A DNA stretch of 64,000 nucleotides, from contig NC_092569.1 of the NCBI RefSeq assembly GCF_037975245.1, positions 21,783,168-21,847,167 of the forward strand, given 5' to 3'. This document shows, in pieces, positions 44,601 to 55,200 of the stretch. Numbering within the stretch: position 1 is the first letter of the stretch; the number at the start of each line of letters is the position of its first letter. The position numbers and the translations under genes were made by a program. The DNA is from Apostichopus japonicus. Its lineage: Eukaryota; Echinodermata; Holothuroidea; Aspidochirotida; Stichopodidae. The notes under the pieces are model-generated. The model made no database searches. It saw nothing but the letters and a program-made list of their open reading frames with translations, and was not told the DNA's origin.

Positions 44601-45349
44601 GTTGCATGTACACATTTGCAGTGCACTAGAATTAGAGTGGGAGTCAGCACTGATTAGTAACTACTATACTTGTATCCTAGAATAGTTGCATGTACACATT
44701 TGTAGTGCACTAGAATTAGAGTGGGAGTCAGTACTGATTAGTAACTACTATATACTTGTATCCTAGAATAGTTGCATGTACACATTTGCAGTGCACTAGA
44801 ATTAGAGTGGGAGTCAGTACTGATTAGTAACTACTATACTTGTATCCTAGAATAGTTTCATGTACCTGTTCTTGCCATTGTGGGTTTTTACTCCAATATG
44901 GGCCATTCTGAAAATTTGTAGACGCTAGTGTATGTTTTAGAACTGGCAATTCTAGCCTAGCTTGTACAAACTTGTACGCACACCAAGGGAAGTTCTCATC
45001 CCACTCCTGCTACCATGTACTCCAGGCCTGAACATCACCAGGGATAAAGAGCTGAGGAAGGGGGGGAGGGGTAAGGTTGTGCAAGGGCAAATTGTAGACA
45101 TGGTACAATTTTACCAATGCCGGTAGTTATTTACAGCACTGTAAAAACTTGACGCACTATACCTTTAATAGCAGCCCAATGTACTGGTGTCCTATTATGC
45201 CACTCGGGATCAGGACCATTGACATCGTACTTGCCAGTATCCAGCAATGTTTCAATCAAAGTGCTGTCTCCTGCAGCAGCTGCCTCGTGGACCTCAGTCA
45301 TGTCTAATTGCGTAGATGGTGTTGCATGAGGTGTACATCTTTTGCTCAT
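41499..45349 (-). CDS. ANKRD66: ANKRD66-like ankyrin-repeat protein (3 exons, 177 aa)
   Basis: Exons 45349-45163, 43704-43476 and 41616-41499 join in phases 1 and 2 to give 534 nt. The protein has a short N-terminus and then ankyrin repeats: MTEVHEAAAAGDSTLIETLL, RTPVHWAAIKGHSESIRLL, GWTPAHFAAEGGKILALRAL and DIYGDTPKRVAEINGQ. A Lys/Ala-rich tail ends KKKTGFGFPFGL. Repeat order, the TPAHFAAE and GDTPKR signatures and the small size match vertebrate ANKRD66, whose function is poorly known. A protein-binding role is inferred from the ankyrin fold. The start at 45349 is the most upstream ATG; MTEV at 45301 is an alternative. The orthology call is from memory of the family. Confidence 0.8.
43141..43453. 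mobile_element. hAT-like miniature transposon next to an exon (CAGGCGCGTAGCCA family)
   Basis: The ends are CAGGCACGTAGCCAAGG and, inverted, CAGGCGCGTAGCCAGG. The flanks AAGAGATG and AAGAGTAG look like an 8-bp duplication with two changes. It belongs to the same family as 51584-51875, in opposite orientation. It ends 22 bp downstream of the donor of ANKRD66-like exon 2. Confidence 0.82.
43476..43704 (-). CDS. ANKRD66: ANKRD66-like exon 2
   Basis: Acceptor TTTGCCAG and donor ACA|GTAAGG, phase 1 to 2. It encodes the second and third ankyrin repeats. Read on without splicing, it would stop at once (TAA at 43474-43472), which supports the donor. Confidence 0.85.
44094..44866. repeat. Minisatellite, about 84-bp unit, nine copies
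   Basis: Units with GTGCACTAGAATTA, GGGAGTCAGTACTGATTAGTAACTACTA and TTGTATCCTAGAATAGTTGC repeat nine times. GTGCAC lies at about 44116, 44205, 44290, 44374, 44459, 44542, 44621, 44705 and 44791. The array lies in intron 1 of the ankyrin gene. Very high identity suggests recent expansion. Confidence 0.93.
45163..45349 (-). CDS. ANKRD66: ANKRD66-like exon 1 (start codon)
   Basis: ATG at 45349; donor AAAG|GTATAG, phase 1. It encodes the first ankyrin helices and RTPVHWAAIKG, whose last Gly codon is split across the intron. Confidence 0.8.
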
Positions 45350-46160
45350 AGAAGGCAGCCGGCACTCACCACTAGAGTTTCACATGGTAGTACCTTACAG
45401 AATGAAGACAAGAGAAATATCAGTGTGGTCATATACATTCAGAGGTATCTATGGAGAAAACGTGTATAATACAGTGGCAAGCATTGAGAAAGAAGATGTA
45501 CTAGCAAATTTCATTGTACTGTCAGCTTCTGTGAGTTTTTTTTTTTCTCATCCATTTTTTATCTTTAATCGCCAAGTAGATTACACGAATAAGGCTTTAT
45601 CACCCATAATTTATCTGGTAGTTACTGAACCAATCAGGGTGAAGAATAAACAATTTTATCTCTACATGAGAGAAAGCATTAAAACTTTCAGTTTTAAGAT
45701 GATCCTTATTCACATTACAGTTTGTTAGAATACCTTTACTCTTATTCCTTGGATGCCAGGTGAGTAGGGTTGTGCAAGATATTAAATTTAGCTTTAGTAC
45801 ATAACTGGTTTTCACTTCTCTTCTGTTAGAAACATACATGTACCAGATTAAATTTTTGGAAAAAGTTCTTGCTTCAATGGCTGATGAAGCATGAAGGTAT
45901 TGGCTAGCTACTATTTTAGTCAAGGGACCTATTATGACACTGGGCATATAATGATGCACTTTCAGAAATTTCATGATTTTTTCATAGCAATGGAAAGTAA
46001 GCGAAACTCAGTACTGTAGTTGTGTTGGTAGCTAGCCTTATATACAAACAGACAACATAATACTATACAGTAGGCCTAGGCTAGGCCCAAATTTGAGACT
46101 TTAGTATAGCTATCAGGCTTGTGGTATAAGGATTTTTCATAATTATATCACCGTCAAGGC
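45350..46160. other. Upstream region of the ankyrin gene
   Basis: AT-rich and gene-free. It should hold the minus-strand promoter and 5' UTR of the ANKRD66-like gene, but no core promoter motif stands out. Open frames at 45342-45728 (+) and 45600-45974 (-) lack any family feature. Confidence 0.45.
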
Positions 46161-46170
46161 AAAACATGTT

Positions 46171-46443
46171 CAAAGTGGCGATTCTTACGACTATTCGTAA
46201 GAATAATTTCCGATTACGCATGCGCAGTTGCTATATTTATGACAGGAGTACTATTTTTACGACCAGGAGTAACAATAATTTCCGGTTAGGGTTAGTGTTA
46301 GGATTGGGGTTTAGGGTTAACGTTAGGGTTACCCCTACTACATGCGCAATTGCTTTATTTACTTTACTGCGCTTGAATTCGCCTTTGTCGTAAGAATAGT
46401 TTATAAATAATTGTTACGACTAGTCGTAAGAATAGCCACGGCC
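46171..46443. mobile_element. Inverted-repeat element containing telomere-like repeats
   Basis: The left end GTGGCGATTCTTACGACTA and the inverted right end GTGGCTATTCTTACGACTA form termini. A 9-bp AAACATGTT lies on both sides (46162-46170, 46444-46452). The middle (about 46284-46335) holds variants of TTAGGG/GGTTAGGGTTA. Related GAATAATTTCCG(A/G)TTA phrases occur twice. It is non-coding. The superfamily is uncertain; 9-bp duplications would fit Mutator-like elements. Confidence 0.65.
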
Positions 46444-46452
46444 AAACATGTT

Positions 46453-47390
46453 AGTTCATGTATGGATGCAAGACTTAAATGCTAGTCTTGTAATTGTATT
46501 GTCACATTAGCGTGTCTAGTCTCCATGGAAACAGATATCGGATAGGCCTAGGCTAGGCCGAACACAGTACACTTCACTCCTAGGCCTAGTAGCCTAACTT
46601 ATGTTCTGATAGGCCTGCGTTAGTGCCTAGACGAAATCACAAACCAACTATTTTAATACTCTGTTCTACTATACTGTAATTACAAGCTTAACGTTATATA
46701 AGACTGTTCGTCACAGTAAATATATTTCATGAAAATGAAGTCAATCGTAAAACAAAAATGCAATACCGTTTCAGTTGCAAACAAACTTTCAGGAATCGCC
46801 GAGATATTGACAGTGAAATTAGTGATTCGTGATCAAGGTATAGAACCAACCTGAAGCTATCACAGGATTCATCCCAGGATTCAGATTGGTGGTATAGATT
46901 GCACGATCGAGGTAGTAACAAACTAAACTGAGACCATATAGAATCAGGCCAGTTGAAATAACTACAGTTTCGTTCCTCTACCAGCCCTATCCCCCCCCCC
47001 CTCCCCCACGCTTATATTCCTCTCCGGTTTTTCTCTCGAAACCAACTGCAATGGAGAGAAATGGTGGGGAAAAATTAAGTAAGCTTTCAGTAATACTTTT
47101 TACGCTCATAACTAAAAGCATTGCGCAAACAAAAGGGAAATATATGTTCTTAATACGTACCAGCTGTGTCCTCTGAAGCCAGATTTGAACACCAAGACCC
47201 ACATGATATGTTATAATCCACAGCGAAGTAAATGAGGCTGTTAAATATGTTCCACCCACCGTAGGATGGCAAAATTTCTGTATCGGGTAGGAGCTGTATG
47301 CTTCTTGATCCCCATCACTCTCTCAGTATTTTGAACCACACTGGACCAAGGGACGGAAGGAAAAGACCAAACCAGACTTTCTAAGATATA
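46453..47390. other. Gene-free stretch
   Basis: No exon was supported. A C-run lies at about 46990-47005. Minus-strand open frames at 46727-46921 and 46987-47259 show no domain, signal or splice evidence. Confidence 0.4.
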
Positions 47391-47398
47391 CTTTTACC

Positions 47399-48665
47399 CA
47401 AGGGCGTAGGAACCAGGGGGCTGGGGGGCGCCAGCACCCCCCCCCCAGTGAAAAATGTGGAGGGGCGGAAGTATCATTCCGCCCCCCCCCCCCCCCGCTT
47501 CGCAAGTCAGAAAACCCCTTTTTCATTTCCAAATGAGAAAAAAAAATCAATTGGAGCACCAAATTGCATCTATAAGGCCAGGTGAAAATAAAAAATTAAG
47601 TTTAAAAAATGGAGTGGGTGTTGAAGTATGCTATATTGCACCAAATTGCATCTGAGGCTACCTGGAAATGGAAAAAATTCAAAAGGGGAGAGGGACACCC
47701 CCTCCCCTTAGACCCATAGACGTACGAGGCGGGGGCAGACTGCCCCCATAATTTCAAGAGGACAAGAAATTCTGGCAAAAGTCCTGAAAAATTCGGGCAG
47801 CCTAAGAGGAGTTTTTTTTTATATATATATATAAATATGCAGTAGCTTGCCCGGATCTTTTTCAAATTTTTGCCCGACAATTCCATGTTTACTTTATTTA
47901 GCATCAGGATGCCCGAATATTTCCGTGTAACACAACCGTAAGCGCAGCTCATCTGGGCTACCACGCTTTTTGCACGATCAACTTTTTTTTTCTAACTAGT
48001 CAACTGTACCTGGACATTTCCGACATGAGTGTATATAAGAAACATTTTCCCTTTTTCATGGATGGTAAGGGGGTGGGGAGGGGGGGGGGCTACAAGCCTA
48101 GAAGTATAGCCTACAAGTTTATCATATTCTTTGTTATATTTTATACTTTTTTTGTGAGACAAATTGCAGTCTCACCTGACACAGCGACATTATCCCGCCT
48201 ACGTGTCGTTGAACAATGTATGTTTTTCTGGAGGTAGCTGAGTACTGTGTTAAAATAATAAATACGGTAACTAAAAAGGAGCTTACAAAATATACTGTCC
48301 TATTTTTCCCCTTCAAAGTGATGTTACCATTTTTCTTCTTCTAATTTACCAAATTTTTGGGGAAGTGTAAATTTTTAAAACGTGAGGTTATAAAATAAAG
48401 AATGTTTTGATGCAACTTGCAAGGCCTCAGAAGTGCCATTTCCTGCAATCTGAGAGGCATTTTTTGCCAAAAATTTTCTTGTACGCTACGCGCCAACTGA
48501 TGGTGGCGCTCCGCTTAGATAGTGTCACGGGAACTTTCGGGCACAAAAATTTCTGCCCCCCAAACTGAAATGGTCCCATACGCCTATGCTAAGACCACTC
48601 CCCAGACCGGCCATCAGTCTTCAGCCTCCCCCCCCCCCACTCAAAAGTACCTTCCTACGCCACTG
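47399..48665. mobile_element. hAT-like miniature transposon, second copy of the 12615 family, split by an insertion
   Basis: A perfect 8-bp duplication, CTTTTACC, lies at 47391-47398 and 48666-48673. The ends CAAGGGCGTAGGAACC and ...CTTCCTACGCCACTG match 12615-12984. It is interrupted by another element at 47715-48588, after which the family sequence resumes with CCGGCCATCAGTCTTCAGCC. Confidence 0.9.
47715..48588. mobile_element. Nested hAT-like element, 874 bp
   Basis: The ends are CATAGACGTACG and, inverted, CATAGGCGTATG. The flanks CTTAGACC (47707-47714) and CTAAGACC (48589-48596) form an 8-bp duplication with one change. Its right part (about 48405-48530) resembles the interior of the CAGGCGCGTAGCCA family (GATGCAACTT...GTGCCATTTCC...GGTGGCGCT), so it is a composite. 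No coding sequence was found. Confidence 0.82.
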
Positions 48666-48673
48666 CTTTTACC

Positions 48674-51575
48674 GGTGTTGTCCCAGCAGTCCAAACCGAA
48701 AGAAACTTTCTCTTTACATATGTATGATGTTTAGGAAAGATCATTATAACTCTACTTCTTATAATTCAATATTAAATTCTTGTGATGAAGCAGACTTTTC
48801 AGTTCCTCAGAGTCATACAGAGTAGCCTATACTATTAGTCAAATATCTTTGACAGTATATATTTAATTGTGCCTTAAAAAGTTCGATAATAAAGCAAGAA
48901 GATACATACGATGCAAACAAAAGCCCCTGTGATAAAAGTCATAATACGATATTATAATGTGACAATATCTATTATAGCAGCTACCCTGCACAGAATGAAA
49001 GTTAATTAAATAACATAATTACAGTTCGTTACTTCATGTACACGTAGGCCCTATACCTATACCATACGTACAGTCGTTATAAGCAAAGATAAGGAAGCAA
49101 TTAATACGCTGTAATGAAATATAGCTTACACCGTGAAAGGCATTTGAAAATAAACAGACTATGTTAATAAATTACAAGTTGATATACGTACCACGCCCTT
49201 GCCAAATGTTCATATGGCACGAAAGGAATGAGAATGTCGATCTGCTTTAATTTCGTACTAGTAGGAGACCTGATGTGACAGACTTTTGAGAAAACGTGAA
49301 TTTTAAGTTTATACTGTTATTAGTTTTCCTTTTTCGAATGAACTTACTCTTAAGTGTTAGCAAAAGCGCTGAAAGCAAAGGTAAGTAGACGCCTCCATGC
49401 AGTGGGCCCATATCTATCAATGTGAGGGTGAAACTTCGTCCACTGTTTCTCTCAACCCAGCTTTTTACGCCACTGCCGATTGAAGTTTGCCCACTGACAA
49501 TCGTTTCCTAAAGCCGCCCGGGTTGTTCAGGCCCCGGGAAATTTTGTGGAATAGGAGTACAAACATACAATATCTCGCCTCTTAATTCTTGTAACAATGG
49601 AAACCTGTACCGTGCGGTGTTTTAACGACAGACGAATCGAGATGCCGATGTCACTTTGAACATAACAATTTTAATTTGTATAGTTGTGAAACAAATGATG
49701 CTCGTGTAATTTTTTTTTCTTCAAAATTGCAATGACGATTTTTTTTAAATCTATTACATTACACTGTTAAACTTACACACCTTTCAATATCTCCTGTTAG
49801 CATTAAGAAAAACACCAACTCGATAACATGCATGCACTTACATATCGGTCTATATAAGTGTAGTGAAGGACGTACAATTCTCTATACTACCATATTCGTT
49901 TACTTTTAATTTGTTGAAAAATCTTCTTTACGAAAACAAGTACATCGTTCAGTATAAGAATGCCCTGCTGTCACACTACAACTACCTATACCAGACGACT
50001 AACGGTTAAATATGACAGATATTTATTGAGGGTTCATTAACTGAAAGATTTTACGCTCTTTTTGCGGAATTTGAATTGATTACTTTTGGCTTATAGTTAA
50101 TGTGTTCGTAACCATGTAAAGTACAACACTGTATAATATTGAAAAAAACAAAACAATGAGAGCTGGCTCTTTGAATTTGTGTTATTTACTGCTTCCGCTA
50201 ACCTTGTTTACATGTTTAAGGAGAGGACTAGAATATTCTTCGTTATGCCATTCATTCCAAAATCTGACAAAAAAAGGTCTTGATCTATAATTACAAAATA
50301 TCAGGTTAATACATATACATTGAAGAACATCGATTGATAGAAACTAAACACGACCATCAAGTTCAATTTTTTTTTGTATAATGTAACATTTCAAAAAACA
50401 ATTTATTTTGACAAGAACTAATCTAAGCAATCACTGTAATAATGGCTTGGTTAGCAACATAATCATTAACGGGAAAATATGGAGTGAAGAAATTGCAATT
50501 TGTGTAATTTTGACGAAATCTAAGTAACCACAAAACTTACTACAAATCTCAAGAAACCTTTGCTACATCACTATCAATACCTTAAATTTAGCGATACATC
50601 AACCATCCTAATCTCACTTTATCTCACATGGACCTAGAATATCTGTAGACCTGCCATGATATCTTAGCAGGGAAAGATTGGAGGGCTTTACAAAAAGAGA
50701 AAAGGGAATGTTTCAGCCCCCTCCCCCTTCACGCACTCGCCGTCTCTCTACTCATTAACTTGTCCGTCTACACTGGGGTGTCGCTTCTCCTTCTTAATCT
50801 ACCTTTTGTTTCCTACTCCAGTTTGCTAACTATTTTTTTTACCCTCTTATATATTATCCAGTCTGTTATTTCCCTAACCTTTTTGTTAAACTACCTACGT
50901 CTATTCTATTCTTCCTTCAGTTTCCAGTCTACGTATCTATATATCTCTCTATTCTATACTTCTCTCAAGAGATTCCTTTCACATGTATACTCACGAAATT
51001 TATTTCAACTATTTTGCAATGCTTAAATAAGTCTTTATTTCATGGTGTGTGCTTACCACACAATCATGCAAAAGATGTCATTGAAATCGTGACTAAGTAG
51101 CCTAACAAAAATCACAGATAGAAATATATGACACTTATCATCAGTTTGCTGTGATCAAATCTATTTGGCCCCATGAACATTGGGTGCACTGGGTCAATAA
51201 CCGGGCATGTTGCTGCACCATCGATAATTCCTTCTTATAAAGTGAGATATGGATGGACTGGTCAGTAACAGTTCATATACCGGCGTTTAACGTACGATCA
51301 TCCTGGTACTTGCTAAGTGTAGAATATGCAATGCAATATGCAACTTTGATAGTAGAATAAAAGTTAGATTAAACATATAACAGATAAATATGAATAGAAT
51401 GAAGTACCAATAATTCATCAATTTCACAAAATCGGAAATCCCGAATGCAAACTTTTAATAAACTCCTAGATGACAGTTCAGCTAGTAACAGGTTCCCGAA
51501 AAAGGGGTTTCCCGATGATACTGTAGTAATATAACCATTATATATTGACCTGCCTAACGCATATTCCGTTATAGA
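48674..51575. other. Gene-free stretch
   Basis: Nothing supportable was found. It is AT-rich sequence with a pyrimidine-rich plus-strand tract at about 50700-51000, which gives a spurious open frame. A TTTATT at about 51033 could be a distal minus-strand poly(A) signal for the FReD gene. Confidence 0.45.
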
Positions 51576-51583
51576 AGAACATA

Positions 51584-51875
51584 CAGGCGCGTAGCCAGGA
51601 ATTTGCCAAAGGAGGGGCGAAACTGTAGATTCGGCATTGCAAACTATCTAAGCGTAGCGCCACCATAATTGGCGCGAAGCGTGCAAGAAAATGTTGGCTG
51701 AAAATGCCTCCCAGATCGCTGGAAATGGCACTTCCCAGGACTTGTAAGTTGCATCTTAGCATTTTCTCTTTTGAAAATACTAGCGATATTATAAAAACAT
51801 GAAAAATTTAAAAAAAAATGCTCGGGGGGGGGGGGCGGCTGCCCCTTCGCCCCCCCCCCCTTGGCTACGCGCCTG
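51584..51875. mobile_element. hAT-like miniature transposon (CAGGCGCGTAGCCA family), 292 bp
   Basis: A perfect 8-bp duplication, AGAACATA, lies at 51576-51583 and 51876-51883. The ends CAGGCGCGTAGCCAGG and, inverted, CAGGCGCGTAGCCAAGG are terminal repeats. It contains G- and C-runs near one end. It lies about 160 bp downstream of the FReD gene stop codon. Confidence 0.92.
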
Positions 51876-52033
51876 AGAACATACACATGTAGTTTAAGTT
51901 TAGCAAGCGGAAATGAGATCCATAATCAACAACATATAGTTTGAAATGGCATAGGCCTAAATATAATGCTCGCTTACTGATAACTGAGGTTAAAATCATA
52001 TCTATAGAAATGTTTCCTTGTACATGGACACGC

Positions 52034-52281
52034 TTAGGTTGGTTTTATCTTCATTGTTGTCTGCGTTACGTCGCATTCACTTGTCAGTTGATTCTTGTCA
52101 TAAAGGCAAATACCGTCGTCCGACTGGTCTCCGTATCGACCGTTGAGGTTCAAGGTAGTGCAATTATTAAACCACCATCCACTTTCATAGATATTTGCAC
52201 AGCCGTCAGCGATATTGTTGTCATTATCTTGGTCATAGGTAAAGAAGTTCATACCTTGGTGGTACCTCATGTAATCGTATT
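52034..52281 (-). CDS. FReD gene: final FReD exon, cassette 3, with stop codon
   Basis: Acceptor TTGATAG, phase 1, 248 nt. It encodes TYDQDNDNNIADGC, SGWWFNNC and NLNGRYGDQSDDG, and ends KIKPT before TAA at 52036-52034. The intact calcium loop and Cys pair suggest a functional domain. Confidence 0.87.
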
Positions 52282-55200
52282 CTATCAACCAAGAATAAAG
52301 AAATAATAAGTCACTTTGAAAATTAAGACAAGAAAAGAAAAGAACGACTGTTACTTATGCGATTACAAAACAAGTTGCAACTTATTAAAGAAACCAACAG
52401 TACAGACAGCAACCTCATGATTGGTATCATATTATTATCTTCTACGTTGCTCTAGTTACATCCGTGTTCAAAACAGTGATCAGATTGATTAAGCAACCAT
52501 TTTATACCATAGGTCTTTCTTACATGAGTAGGATCATCACGTTATTTTGACTTTTAGGCAGTTAAAAATTGATGTGTTTACATACCAAAACTTCCTGAGT
52601 ATTTCCCAAGTGATTCCAGTCTGTATTTGCTCTCCTCATTACCAATGCGGAAATTATCATAGTGTAGGCTCTCGTTGATAGTGATGGATATAACTATTTC
52701 AATCAGAAGCTGGTATTCCCTTTGATTAGAAATTACATGTACTTTGTCGTTTCCGAGCCAAAAGCTTCCCATTAGATCACCAAAGCCATTCTTGTAGCTA
52801 TTCCAATCTCTGAAAAAGCCACTGGAATCATTAATTTGGCGCTGAAATATCTGCAAACGAAGAAGCAATATAGTAACAGAAATTAATTTAACAACATTAA
52901 ATCGTACTTTCTTTGCCCACAAGAAAGAAGAACATTTTGTTTGTTGCAATACTGTTTCATCATTATTTGAAGCAAGGCATGAAATGATTACTTACTGTTA
53001 ATTAATTGAATGAGTTTAAGTAATTTCTCACACTGAAATATTGCTTATTCACATGTATGGTTTGCTTGTTTATATTATTATTTTAGTTTTATGTATCGTC
53101 AACATGGGCTGTAAATGTTATTAAAAGCCTTGTTTTTTAGTGTTGGGGAGTTCGATAAGTTGGATTTCCGAATTGTCGGCTTGGAGGCAGGAGCCAATGG
53201 GAAGGGTAGTTACCCTCCATTTTGAGAATTGTTTGTTCCAATAAGGTGCCTAAATGAGAATTGGTGCAATATTTTTCAATTTGCAAAAATATTTATTATG
53301 AAGAAATTTCAATATGTCATTAGATCTGTCAGTAAGACTGCCAGATGCTAGTGTCAGATGTACAGTGCCGATAGAGGGCGTTTCTCTTTATTTTTGCTAC
53401 GCATTGTTGAAGTGGTGGACTACTGGGTTGGGTAATTGTCTGGTACGTAGTAGTTGGTTGGCATGAGGCATGATTGCATAGTTTACAGTGATTTAATAGC
53501 ATACATGACATATTGTTGACGCAGTACCTGCATGGATATTTTCCATATAACGGGACAACCATTTGTTTATGTAAGAACGATTCAAAATAAAACGCATATA
53601 AAGTATATAAAACATCCACTGTAACTTCTATCTAGAAGCATTGACAGAAACAAACGACAATAACTGATTTCAACAGCTGCTGCATTGAATGTTGTAAACT
53701 GTTTGCCCACGGTAACGGCAACAATGTAAATATGCAACGCAAGACCATTTGAATCAATTTATCCCTGGTCCACTACTTAATTGAATTGATAAAACTTTTG
53801 ATTTTTGATCATATTGATTCAACCTAATTGAATTAATACATGACTCACCGTCCATCCTTCCTGACAATAAACGTCAAACGGACCATACGGCCATGAGATT
53901 GGCTCAATCGTGTACACACCATTATTGGTATATCCACTGTCGTATACATCCTGGCAATCTCTAGGTACTTCACATACAGTGCCATTGCCCATGTAGGACT
54001 GTATACAGATACAAACACTGCCAAACGTCTTTCGTACGCATCTTGCATGAGAACCACATGAATAGCTTTCGCAGGATAAAATGTCATCTTGACATGAGCA
54101 GCGCATCGTGCAGTCATCATTTATATATGACGTTCCATTCTTTGAAAAAAAAATGAGATAAAACGAAGGTAGTCTGACCTCCTGAAATTATATCACAATG
54201 AGGTGATTTATAAATTGACTTTGAAGAAGTTAATTGAATGCAGTATATTTGTGAGCATATATATGTATATTATAGGAGAAACCATGAAAGCAAACTCAAT
54301 GTACCAAAAACCAATATTCGAACGCATATCCTAACTTTTATATCATATTGTTGTCTTTACTTTCTGCAAAATTGCTGAGAAATTACCGGAATCACACCAA
54401 CATGTTGTTGATAGCATCCGCACTCTTCCTGTTGAACACAGTCTTCTCCCTTCAGCAAATACCCATCTGAACAAATACATGAGTAACCAGAGGCGCAGTT
54501 GTTATAACAACCGTACATCCCGGTTGGGTCATAGCAAGTGGCCTGACAGGAGCAATTCTGCCACAGAGTGTTGATTGGACATGTAGCTACATAAATGGGG
54601 TATAAATGGCAAAGAGTATCCTCTCATTCATCGGCGAGAAATGAATAACCATTCAAAATCATGAACACAATCATCTGGAGTAGTCGTCATTTATTTATAA
54701 ATTTAAACTAGATATTAATCACAGTCCTCTTTCCTACATACTTTTGGTTAAGATAGACTAATCAACAGTAAACCTGCAAGGATTAACGAGTGTAAGCAAC
54801 CGACAGTCTGTATAGTACATTAATATGTCCAGGTACGTTAGCAGGTACCGTTAACCACTTTGTACATTCCCTAAATGTTCCGAAACAATAACCAGACTAG
54901 AAAATCTGAAGTTTAGAAATGTATTTAGCAAACGTTCTGTGACTTGACAGATGTGACATTATGCGACATGCTGCAAATACATTGAGACGGCTCCAAAATA
55001 CTATGATAATGTTTTTGATGTAGATATTACATTGTTGACCCATTTATGTGGATATTATTTTCTTCGGTTGTACACTACTTTACACACTTGTTCAGTATAA
55101 TTCCAAGGTCGCAATTTTCACACTTTGTGGGTGCTTTTATTAGATTGTTTGTTCGCACAATAATGGGAAACAGCAATTTATGTACAGAGGAAAACCACAA

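Noticed and set aside
44094..44866. Possible CRISPR-like array
   Set aside because: Units are contiguous with no unique spacers, in an intron of a eukaryotic gene. It is a minisatellite.
46284..46335. Telomere or chromosome end
   Set aside because: Degenerate, only about 50 bp, and enclosed by inverted repeats of a small element with unique sequence on both sides.
46987..47259. Minus-strand frame with a hydrophobic stretch
   Set aside because: Begins in a C-run tract, lacks domain signatures and has no supported exon neighbours.
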